Shown one piece after another: positions 23,851 through 35,800 of a stretch of DNA of 64,000 bases. The first letter of the stretch is position 1; every line of letters starts with the position of its first letter. Location: NCBI RefSeq assembly GCF_033115175.1, contig NC_084827.1:177011401-177075400 (forward strand), read 5' to 3'. The position numbers and the translations under genes were made by a program. This DNA comes from Lepus europaeus. Its lineage: Eukaryota > Chordata > Mammalia > Lagomorpha > Leporidae. The notes under the pieces are model-generated. The model did not search any database and had not been told where the DNA came from. It saw nothing but the letters and a program-made list of their open reading frames with translations.

Positions 23851-26800
23851 GGGGGGCGCAGGGAGCGTTGCACGACGCCCTCCGACGACGGGCTCTTGAG
23901 ATAACTCGCCTTCGTAGCTGTCAGCGAATAGTCTAGAACATCCGCCTCGGTCTGCCAAGGCTCAGGCTTCCCGGCCCAGGCTCACCCGCGGCCGTGGGCT
24001 CCCCCGTGGCCGAGCCGTCTGGTCGCACGCCGCGGCCGGGCCTGGCGGGTGGGTGATCAGCGCGGGTCACGCTTAGCAAGGCTCGAACGTGTGGGAACTG
24101 CTGTCCGCTCAGGCTGTGGCCCAGTGCTGTTTGAAATGGATTTTTTTTTCCCAGTCGATGGGCGGATTTCTTGGGTCCCGGCTTCCAGCACCGTAGGCAG
24201 CTCCTGCTCAGAGAGCGGTGCCACTTGAGTTTGTCTCCTCCATGCCGCTGCTGGGCCCCAGCCCCTTCCTGCATGACCCTGCCCCTGCTGGCTTCCCGAT
24301 GGCTGCCACCAAGCTCTGGGTCTGAAGCCTGCCCCGCTGGAGTTTGTGGGGCCCCTTAGGCCCCTTCTTCCGCTGTTTTATAAATCAGAATTGATCCCGT
24401 GGGTACTGAGTGGGTCGTCCGCTCAGTCCCCCTCAGATCCCCTAGCAGGGAAGATGGTGGTAACGGCCGCCGTGGGCGTCTTCAGGTGGTGGTTTCTGTT
24501 TTGACAGCTCTGCTCCGGGGATCTGGTCCGTCTGTTTTCAGATGTGGACAGTAAGCTGCCCCAGACAGCAGGAAGGGCCATCCCAGGCTTGCTTAACCCT
24601 GGCTCAGGCCCCTCTCGACAGAAGTTAACCTGGGTCATTTTAATTACTTCTCATTAGCCGGTGCACGGAGCCAGGATCCTCTAACACCTGTCCTGAAGCT
24701 TTACAGGGGTGGGGGGAGCTTGCTTTCCTTCCAAGGTAACAGTTGAAGACAGCCTCCTTCCTCTGGCTTTGTTTCTGTTGTTACAGAGGAGTCCCTGGTG
24801 TCTGGCCCATTGTTGCCTGGGTGCGGTCAGCTCTCCTGTATCCTTGTGGTCCAGTCACCAGCCTCAAAGCCCGAGCTGGAGCTGCGTACAGTGCCCCTGG
24901 TCCCACTGCATGCAGACCCCAAGGTGCTTCAGAGGCACGCATTCCTGTCTGTAAGAAACTTGGTGGTCGCATCTCGGTTTTCTCAAGGCCAGACTGGATT
25001 TTGTCCCTGTGTGGTGTCATTGGCCTTGCAGTCCTCATCAGCCTTCGGCCAACCCTGTGGGAACCACTTAATTAGGCACTCACTGCTTTGATTCTAGAGA
25101 TCCATTCATTAAGCAGATGTTCGTTTAATCCTCTGTCTGATGCTAGAGATAGAAAGATGCGTTAGATCAAGTTCCTGCCCGCAAGGAGTCAGTCTTGCTG
25201 GGAGTGTGAGGAGGTATCTGGGCAGCAGCTCGGTGAGCTAGCTACGGTGCCCCTCGGTCTGGACAGCCTCAGAGATGCCAACTGCCCGCCTGAGTCTACG
25301 GAGCGCTGACTTTTCAGCCTGGGTTGTATTTTGGCTTAAATCCAGCTTCTAGCTGGGAAGAGTCACTGCTGAAAGCAGGTTGTGAAAGACTGGCCTCAAG
25401 TGTGAGCTCAGAGGGCAGAGTGGTTGGTTAGCTCCACCCTGGAGAAATGGAAGCCCTGCGTGAAGTCCACGGGCCCTTGTCTACGGTGGCAGAAGGTGGC
25501 CCAGGGGTCACAGTTACATTGTTTCTTCTCTGACAGTATTTTCTTTTCTTTTTTTCCTCTTTTAAAGATTTATTTATTTATTTGAAAGGCGGAGTTAGAG
25601 AAAAAGAGGGAGAGACAGAATCTTCCATCCAATGGCTCATTAACCGGTGCACGGAGCAATGGCTGCAATGGCCGGAGCTGGGCTAATCCAAAACCAGGAG
25701 CCAGGAGCTTCTTCCAGGTCTCCCGCGTGGGTGCAGGGGCCCAAGCACTTGGACCATTCTCTGCTGCTCTCCCGGGAGCATTAGCAGGAACCAGCACCCA
25801 TATGGAATGCTGGCGCTGCAGGCGGCAGCTTCACCTGCTGGTCCCACTGACAGTATTTTGTATTACTCTTTCCCTGTTTCCTGATAGTGATTAGTAGCAG
25901 AACCACGAACAAGAGAGGAGCTTGTATGCTTTTCCTGGGGCTAGAAAAAATGGGAGCCCCTGTTCAGCTGAGATCTGGAGGAGGAGACAAGAGAAGCCGT
26001 GGTGGCGTCCCTGGGGTGTGCCCTAAGGAAGAGCCTTGGGAGCCATCTTGGGCCTGAGCAGTAGAAAGGCGCACGAGATGTTCTTGGCACAGAACTGACC
26101 GTGGGAAGATGAAGGGGGAAGTGGGCGGCACCCAGGGTCCTCAGACTCCAGCCTGAAGCAGACAGCGCTCTCAGTTCTTCCCTGGGACGCCCACCTGCTC
26201 TGTCAGGTGTCTGCTTTAAACGTGGCCGGCCTGCAGACTGGCCGTGACCGCCGTGACCGCCGTGACCGGGCAGCCAGGACAAGGGCAAACGTTGCTGTGG
26301 GACGTTCAGAAGAGGCGAGCCTGACTCAGCCTAACCTGGGAGACCTTCGGAAGTGTTCAAAAGAGATGGCCTCAGTTTGTGTGCTGAAGGCCAAGGGAAC
26401 TAGAGGGAGAAGGGCTTCTTGGAGAGACCGCATGATGAACATGGAGGGGTGAGTTTGGGGGACTGCGAGTGCGTTGATGCAGCTGGACTACGAGGGCTCC
26501 TGGGACCAGGCAGGAGGTGAAGTTGAGAGGATGGGGCAGAGCAGGGCTGCCCGCGGCTGAGGCACACCTGGGTCTGCTCACCCGGGTCCCTGGGGACGTG
26601 CACTTGGTAGATACTGGTCGTTTTTACTCTGTGTAACTCTCTGTGGGCGGACTCTCTTTTGAAGAGGAAACCAAACCAACTCCTAAGTTTACTGAAGAGA
26701 GAGGGCCTATGTGAGTGCAGAGAATGGTCTCCCAGAAGCCCAGGGAGGCTGACCTGGGCCAGAGCGATGGTAGCAATAGCCACACAATCAAACTCCCCTC

Positions 26801-29800
26801 TCCCTTCCTCGGTGCATCGTGCTGGCTTTCTCTGCTTTTGCTCCTTGTCTGATTCCCTCATGGCTCTTCCTGAATGGGGTCCCTCTGGCTGCTCCACTCC
26901 TGAGTCTGTCACCCTTCCTTGCAGATGAAATGCCGAGCTAGGGATCTACTCGTGTTCTTTTTAGCAAGGCCCTGACATAGGTTATCGGCCAGACGGGAAT
27001 GCCCTTTAGTCTGGTAACCTTCCTAGCCGCGTCTCGCCCCAGGTGGAAATGGGGCGGGGTCACCTGCGTGTGTCCATAGCAAAGACTAACATGGGCAGAG
27101 CGGGTGCCCAAACACATGTCTGTCTCATCCATTCTAATGTTTTCCTAAATCTTCATTCATTTAGAGCAGCATGGGGGCAGGCAGGAGGGATCGTCCGTCT
27201 GCTGGTTCACTCCCCCAGATACCGGAAGCAGCCAGACCTGGCACAGGCTGAACCAGAGCCTAGAACTCCGTCAGGTCTCCCATGTGGGGAGCAGGGACCC
27301 AAGTACTGGTGGTGTCACCTGCTGCCTTGCTAGGTGCCCGTTAGCGGGAATGTGGCTCGGCAGAGGGGTGGGGGCTTGGACCCAGGCACTCTGATGATGT
27401 GGCATGGGTGCTTCATAGGTGCTAGTGCTTGAGATCCATGGGCAAAAACCAAACCGCAAATAGAAACTATTCCACAGCGTGTTTCTGTGTCTGTGTTGCA
27501 TGTATCTAAGTTATAAGTGGGGCATTTCTGGTCTCTTTCTTGAGAATTGCCTAATCCCATTTGTCTGTGTATATAATCACGCGTCCAAAAGAGGATTTGG
27601 AATAGGACCCACGACGAGTTAGAGGTCCAGCTCGGGAATAAACGACATTCTTCCTGCTCTGTCGCCGCACCTTCCTTACATTTTCTCTGGATCTGGTGCA
27701 TTTAAGGTGTGCCTGCAAGTCTTGGCTTCACCACTCCTGAGAGGTGGCCCGAAAGTAGGTCGGACTCCGTGCTTCTGAAGCAAGAACACTCGGACTTGCT
27801 GTTTCAGGCATTTATTTTTCCCTTTAATCTGACCCTCACTCGGCATCTTCTTGTGCTATGTGTTAGGGCCACATCTTCTGGCCCTTACGTGTTGGTCACC
27901 CTGGATGAAGTGAGCCACTGCCGCTCGGAACCCTCCATCTAGTGGAGCGAGCGCACTGGCCTTCAGGCTGAGGGGGCGTGTGTGCGGACGGCACCGTGCG
28001 GAGTGGCTGAGGGGGCGTGTGTGCGGACGGCACCGTGCGGAGTGGCTGAGGGGGTGTCTGTGCGGACGGCACCGTGCGGAGTGGCTGAGGGGGCGTGTGT
28101 GCGGACGGCACCGTGCGGAGTGCAGGCTGCAGGGCTGGGAGTGTCAGCCACAACACTCGGTTTCCTTACCTCTGTCCTGAAGGGCAGGCACCAGGGGTGA
28201 GAGGCAGCTGAGAGTTGTAAGGACAGAGGTTAGCCAGATGTGCGCTCAGGAGGACGGTGCTGGTGCTGGTGACGACAGAGGACAGAGGGAGCGAAGACTG
28301 GGGTGAGGGCATCCACAGAGGACAAGAGGCCTGAACCTGCGCGGTGACCGTGCGGAGGGATGGGGGGAGAGGCGGCCGTCGATGGGAAGTTTTCAGCTTC
28401 CGTCTGCAATGCCAAAGCAGTGGTGCAGTCAGACATTCTGCTCATTGCTGGTGTAGAAAGCAGCTCCTAGAACCGTTTCCCTTACTCCCTGTAAGCGCTC
28501 TCTGTGGCTGGTCAGAACGCAGAGCGCGCCTCCTGAGGGTCCCAAGGTCGCGGCAGGCAGCTCATGCTTGTGTCATCGTCCTGGTTTGCCTGCACACTCC
28601 CTTGTCCCTCTCACAGGGCTCTGGCGTGGTAGGGAAGCAGGAGTCAGCCTGGTTGTGAACGGCGGTGTTTGCTTTCCCTTCAGCCTGAAAGACGATGACA
28701 GCGGGGACCACGATCAAAATGAAGAAAACAGCACACAGAAAGATGGTGAGAAGGAAAAAGCCGAGCGCGAGAAGAGCCAGGGCAGCGGCAAGAGGAAGGT
28801 GGGTGACGCCGCCAGACGCGGCTTCCGGCGGGCTGCAGGCTCTGTCTGGAAGGGGGCAGGTGAACTTAGTAGCACTCTGTATTGGGGCACCTGCTTTTGT
28901 TCTCATGAAAGGATTGTGGAGTCACGGGGGCTCATGTTGGGGTTAGGGTTTCTTGGTTGACACAGGGTCTTGAGGTGTCGCCTTCTCCTGGCCTGGGAGT
29001 TCACAAGGCTGTTCGCTGCGTCATGGTCCTGCACAGCCCGTGAAAGTTTGACTCCTGCAGTCAGTGATGGTCTGTGTTGAAATTCACTTGCAAAAGAGAA
29101 AATGCAGAGAATGAAAGATGGATCCGTTTTTTTCCTCGAAATAGAAAATAGTCACTAATTCATTTATTCTGCATTATTGAGTTCCCTCCAAGGGATAGCG
29201 TTTTATGCTAGGTGCTGAGAAAGCACAAATGTGAATTAGACTGTGGGTCAAGGAACTTGCGTTTCTTTTTAGTAAGATGTATTTATTTGAAAGGCAAAGT
29301 CGCAGAGAGATGGGGGTAGAAGGGGTGGGAGAAGAGAGGTCTTCTGTCTGCTGGTTCACTCCCCAAATAGTGACAACAGCCGGGGCTGAGCCAGGCTGGA
29401 GCCAGGAGCTTCCTCCGGGTCTCCCATGTGGGTACAGGGGCCTAAACACTTCAGCCATCCTCCGCCACTTTCTCAGGCCATCAGCAGGGAGCTGGATCAA
29501 CAGTGGAATAGCCAGGATTCAAACCACTACCCATGTGGGACGCTGCTGCTGCAGGCAGCAGCTTTACCCACTGTGCCACGGTGCTGGGCCGCATGTTTTT
29601 TTAAAAAAGATTTATTTTTATTATTTATTTTAAAGGCAGAGTTACAGAAAGAGGGAGAGTCAGAGAGAGCTCTTCCATCTGCGGGTTCCCTTCCCAAATG
29701 GCCGCAGTGCAGGAGCTTCCTCCAGGTCTCCCGCATGGGCTCAGGGACCCAAACACTTGGGCCATCCTCTGCCACTTTCCCAAGCACCTTAGCAGGGAGC

Positions 29801-32800
29801 TGGATTGGAAGTGGAGCAGCCGGGACTTGAGTCGGCATCCATATGGGATACCGGCACTGCAGGCAGCGGCCTCACCTGCTGTGCCACAACAGTGGCCCCG
29901 GAACTTGCGTTCATTTAGTTATTTACTTTTGCCCTTTTTGTTTTGTTTTTTAGGGAGAGAGGGGCAGACTAATTCACTCCTCAAGTGCCTAGAGCCGCTG
30001 AGACTTGCCTGGAGTGGTGCCAGCAGCTAGGAACTCGGGCCAGGGCTCCTAACTGCGTGGCGGGAGCCCAGTCCCTTGGGCCTTCACTGGCGCTTCCCAG
30101 GGTCTGCGTGAGCAGGAACCGCAGTCAGGAGCTGCGTCTCAACCCCAGGCACCTGGGTGTGGGTTGTAATCATCTGAACTGCCAGGATAAACACCCACCC
30201 CAGGGCTCACGTTGGATATGAGCATTGCTGTCTTCTTTTTTTTTTTTTGGATTTCAAAAAAAATTTTTAATAGAAAACTTTTATTTAGTAAATATAAATT
30301 TTGAAAGTACGACTTTCGGATTATAGTAGCGGTTCTTCCCCCCCATAACCACCCTCTCACCCACAAACCATCCCATCTCCTACTCCCTCGCCCATCCCAT
30401 TCTTCACTAAGATTCGCTATGCGCGTTTCCAGTAGTGGCTGACACTTGACTGAGCTCCTCCTCGATGCTGGGCTCTGAGCTAGGCCTCTGCTGTCCTGCC
30501 AGCGGCCCTGTGGAGTGCTGGTGGTTTCCCTCATTTCGCAAGTAAGAAGCTGAGATAAAGGGGTCAACGCTGTGGCGTGGCGTCTTAAAGCCCCTGCCTG
30601 CAGCACCACTGCTCCGGTACGTCCCAGCCCCACTTCCAACCCAGCTCCCTGCTAATGCGCCGGGGAAAGCAGCAGAGGATGGCCCCAGTGCCTAGGCCCC
30701 TGCACCCACCTGGGAGACCTGGAAGAAACTGCTGGCTTCTGGCTTCAGCCTGGCTCAGTCCTGGCTGTTGTAGCCATTTGGGAGTGAATCAGTGGGTGGA
30801 AGATCTCCCCCCCCCCCCTTCCTCCCTCCCTCCTCCTAACTCTGTCTTTCAAATAAATAAACCTAAAAAAAAGCAACAGGTGAGGTACTAACAGGTAGAG
30901 CAGCTTGCCGCTAATAAGGGATAAAGAGCGTCAGAGGAAGCGGTGCTCGGACTGGACGTATGTTAAGACAAGATGCAAGCAGATACCTGTGAGATGAGGT
31001 CGAAAGTTACAGAAGCCACAGCAGCAGTGCGGGGGTGTAGGGCGGGAACTCACTGTGTAAGTAGGCGCGTGGGTGTGTGCTGTGGTTGGTGTGTGGTCCT
31101 CTCTCTGCTGTGGAGGTGGTGAGGGTGCACTGTGAAGTCCCTGACTCTCAGAGCATGTGACAGACACCAGGGCTGACGGACCTTTGCTCCCTAGGCTGTT
31201 GTCCCTGGACCGGCAGAGCACCCCCTGCAATACAACTACACGTTCTGGTACTCCAGGAGGACTCCGGGCCGTCCCACCAGCTCACAGAGCTACGAACAGA
31301 ACATCAAACAGATCGGCACCTTTGCCTCTGTGAGTACCTAGTGGGCCAGGGTGTGCCTGGGCAGTCCGCTCGGCCCGTGCCCGTCGCGCTGGTTGTTCGC
31401 CCTCTTGGTGACCTGTGTGAGGTGCTGCTTTCTTAACTCGCTGACCGAGCCCCCGGCGGCAGATGTGTTCACTCCGAGACTTCTTATGTGACATCCAGAG
31501 TTAGTAGGTAGTACTGATCAGAAAGGCATAACAGAAAAGTACAGTTTTATCTTTCGGTCTTTTAAGTAGGTATTTATTGAGTCCTTATAACATGCAGAGT
31601 GTCGTGGGGGACGCAGAATTTTGTGGTAGTTACATGTGGTGTCCATCTTCGTAAAGTTGCATGGTAAAGTCAGAATCAAAGTTCACAAGTTTCCTTTGTA
31701 TTTAAGAACCTCTCATTAGGGTTTTGGCCACAATTTTTCCTGTGTTTTAAAAAGAAAACGAAACCTCCGGTCACTGCTTCTGTGGGTGCCATCGGCACAG
31801 ACGGCCCAGGCTTTGTCTCATCCCCCTCCTGGGTGACGAGACTTGTGTGTCCCAGGAAGCTGACCGCAGCTGACGCCAGGCGTGTTCGGCCAGGGTCTGT
31901 ATGTGCTGCTGTGTGCCGTGCACTCCCTCTCTGGGTAGCGTCAAGTGCAGGATTTGTCGCTTTCTGGAAATGACTGAGGCTTTTATCCTGAAGGAGAGCA
32001 CTGGCATAGGCGGTAACCATTGCAGTGAACTGGTGCAGAGAGGGCAGCAGCCGTGCGCCAGAGTACCAAATAGGCACCAGTGCACACGCTGTTCGTAATA
32101 TTTCAGAGAAAGCCTGCGTTTACCAGTGAGAAGGCCGCTCAGGCCAACCAGATGAGATCCCCGCCTTGGCCTGAGATTCTGTCCAGCTGGCGTTGTAGTG
32201 CTGTTGGTCTCACATTAAGCAGACGATCTGATTACCAGTTAAATATGGATATCTGATGTTCGATCAGTGGAAAAATAAATGTAGTCGGCATGTCACCAGC
32301 ATTTTTAGAACTGGAGCCGCCTGGAGGAGGTGGGTTTGAGATTGAAATTAAAGAATCTGGACAGGTGATGAGAAGAAAATTCTAACTTTGGAAATACACA
32401 CTTCTAACATTCCGGAATGCATTACAGAAGTTTTAATTGCCTAAACAACAGTGAACTAAAAATAAAAAAGACACAAATTTGTATTTCCTGTGCTGTGGGA
32501 ATGGTAGTACAGGCAAATGACAGTCTTTCATTGTGTTCTGAGTGACTGGTTAAACGCTTGAGGAATCAGAGCAGAGACTGGACTGAGAAGTACATTTTCA
32601 TGAAGAATCCTGTTAAATTATTTTAGAATAAATATAAATATTTCCAGCATTCTCATTTCTCTCTTGTAAAAAAAAAAAAAAACAAACCCTATATGAATTT
32701 ACCCAGTTTGTACATGGAGGGTGCATGGAGGGTGTTGTGTTCTTTCCTTTAAGCTCAGGTGTTAAATTGGGAGATTGCTTAGCAACACCTTCCTGGGTGA

Positions 32801-35800
32801 GCACTTCTTCAGGACTCACTGGACGTGGGACCGAGTGCTTAGATCTGCTGTCCTGTTATTAAGCGCATTAGGAAATAGCTCATTATATTAAATTGCCCAC
32901 AGAGAAATAATTACATCGTGAAATGTGTTGTCAATACAAAGTAGTATTTCCCAGTGGTTCTTCGTTCTGAGCTTTGACAACAGTTTGACATTCTTGAAGC
33001 CAGCATGACTAAGCAAGCAGTACCCTGAAACAGACTGGACTAGGAGGGGCTACCAAGTCTCATCTACTCTGGTGCTGGATTCCGTGGGCCGGATCAAGGC
33101 CTGAAGCTGCCTTTTCAGTGATAAATGAAAAATCGTAGTTGAGATAGTTTCTGACCTCTGACCTCCTTCCTGGACTACAAACATGTATTTGATTTCAGGT
33201 AGGACTTTCAACAGAAATCTCTGTCACTCTGCCCTTCAAATTTAGCGATTTGGTTCTGAAAAGATGCGTTCAGGCTGAGGCCTGACCGTGCGCAGGGCTG
33301 TCCGCTGGGCCTTAAACTGGCCCTCTTGCTACGTGTGAGGCGTCTCCTGCAGCTGCAGTGGAAGAATGCAGGCCGCCGAGGCCCCGTGTCTCACCCAAGG
33401 AGTTAATTCTTCCGTTGCCCATGTTTTGGTTTTTACACATGCAGCTAGCTGCTAGCTTTCCCTCCAGTGTGCCTTCCTTTCTGCACAGGCCCCAGATGAA
33501 AGTGTATCCTTTGAAAAGAACCAGAGGCAGAGTGTCTTCCTGGTCCTGTTGTGAAATAAACCTGCAGCCTGGGATACAGTCAGAGAAAGAGAAGATACAT
33601 CTCTTGTTCTCTGGGGTCCTCTCTGCAGGTGGAGCAGTTCTGGAGGTTCTACAGCCACATGGTGCGACCCGGGGACCTGACGGGCCACAGCGACTTCCAT
33701 CTCTTCAAAGAAGGAATTAAACCCATGTGGGAGGTGAGGACTGCAGGCCTTGCCCTGCTTTTCTGAGCAAGTTTATTTTTCCTTTGTTTTTCCCCTGCCA
33801 AAGTATCTTCAGGTCTTTTCCCAAAGCTGCATGACGGTTAGCTGAATCCTTGGAGCCTGCACAGGTGCCATTGCTTATCTGTGGGTTGGTACGGGGAGGT
33901 TTGCAACAATTGCTGCATCTCTAAAATGGTGTTATTAACATTGTGGAATTTTTAAAAATTACCCTTGTTCCCATTAAACTCATTTGTTTGTGCGTAGTAT
34001 TTTTACTTAGTGTACGTGTGATTAAAGCTTAACCGTGGCCCTGGAATCCTGGAGCTGAGCTCAGTGACCTCCGTAGAGCACCTGTGGCCTGCTCTGGTGG
34101 GAGGCATCTTCTCTTCTGATGCCAGGGCGTTGTTCCAGAAGGCAGCGCCCACCGCCCCCAGTCCCACTGCAGTCGTGCGCAGTTCACTGCTCCCAGGACC
34201 CTACCCCGAGTTTACCTTTTAAGCTTTATCGTCCGTCATCTCCAAGGGCAGAGAGCCTGCCGTTGGCCTCTCCCTGCCTCACGTCACGGTGCACAGGGGT
34301 GCTCTCCAGTGCCCACTGTCCCCGTCCCCTGCTTCCCTGGCTCAGCTGGCTGTTTCCTCGGGTGGCGCCAGCTGTCCTAGTCCTCCGGAGCGCACTGTGC
34401 CTCTGTCAACAGCAACATTCGTCGTGCTGTGTAGCAGAAACTTTCTTGTCTGTTGCCCCTGCTACACGGCATCTGTGTAGAGATCGGGGCTTCCTGTCTC
34501 TGTGCTTGGTACACAGTGACCCTCAGTAAACTTGGAGCAAGTGAAGTAATAAATGATTTGTTTGGAATCTGGTGTCAATTCATTTTGATTACTAAAATAG
34601 TTCCTGTGAAAAGTTCCTTAAAGGGTCTGTTGAGCCTCTTTTTGTAATGGCTTACAAGAGAGTACTTCAAAAAGTTCATGGAAAAATGGAATTAAAAGTT
34701 TGCGGGGCAGGCGTTGTGGTGCAGTGGGTTGTCACCCCTTGGGATGCTCACATCCCGTATTGAGTGCTGGTTCTGGCTGCTGCGCTTCCAAACTAGCTTC
34801 CTGCTGATGCATCCTGGGAGACAGCAGGTGATGGCGTAGGTGCGGGCCCCTGCCACCCACGTGGGAGAGCTGAACTGGCTCCAGCCTGGCCTGTCCATGG
34901 CTATTGCTGCCATTTGGGAAATGACCACAGATGGAAGCTCTGTCTGTCGCTTTTTTCTTTCCTTCTTTCTTTCTTTTTCCTTTCTTTTTTTTTTTTTTTT
35001 TTTTAGAGAGGGAGAGGCAGAGAGAAAGGTCTTTCATTTGCTGGTTCACTCCCCAAATGGCCACAATAGCTGGAGCTAGGCCAATCCGAAGCCAGGAACC
35101 AGGATCTTCTTCCAGGTCTCCCACATGGATGCAGGGGCCCAAGGACTTGGGCCATCCTCTACTGCTTTCCCAGGCCACAGCAGAGAGCTGGATCAGAAGA
35201 GGAGCAGCTGGGACTAGAACCAGTGCCCATAGGGGATGCCAGCACCGGAGGCGGAGGATTAACCTACGCCACGGTGCCAGCCCCTGTTGCCTTGCCTTTC
35301 AATAGATGAAAATAAACATTTTTTAAAAAAAGATAAGTTTTGGCCAGCGCTGCGGCTCACTAGGCTAATCCTCCGCCTAGCGGCGCCGGCACACCGGGTT
35401 CTAGTCCCAGTAGGGGCGCTGGATTCTATCCCGGTTGCCCCTCTTCCAGGCCAGCTCTCTGCTGTGGCCTGGGAGTGCAGTGGAGGATGGCCCAAGTGCT
35501 TGGACCCTGCACCCCATGGGAGACCAGGAGAAGCACCTGGCTCCTGCCATCGGATCAGCGCAGTGCGCTGGCCGCAACGCGCCAGCCGCAGCGGCCATTG
35601 GAGGGTGAACCAACGGCAAAGGAAGACCTTTCTCTCTGTCTCTCTCTCACTGTCCACTCCGCCTGTCAAAAATAAATAAATAAATAAAAAAGATAAGTTT
35701 GGGAGTCAACAATGTAGCAGTGGGTTAAGCTGCCACTTGCAATGCCAGCATTCCCTGTTGGAGTGCCAGTTCAAGTCCTGGCTACTCCACTTCCAGTCCA

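Noticed and set aside
23088-23873. Long - strand open frames in the EIF4E2 CpG island
   Set aside because: Arginine/proline/alanine-rich translation typical of CpG islands; no recognisable domain. A divergent non-coding transcript cannot be excluded.
27960-28125. CRISPR-like direct repeat array
   Set aside because: The copies are contiguous with no spacers and the DNA is vertebrate.
27896-28200. Repetitive open frames in several frames
   Set aside because: They are produced by a 39-bp minisatellite whose period is a multiple of three.
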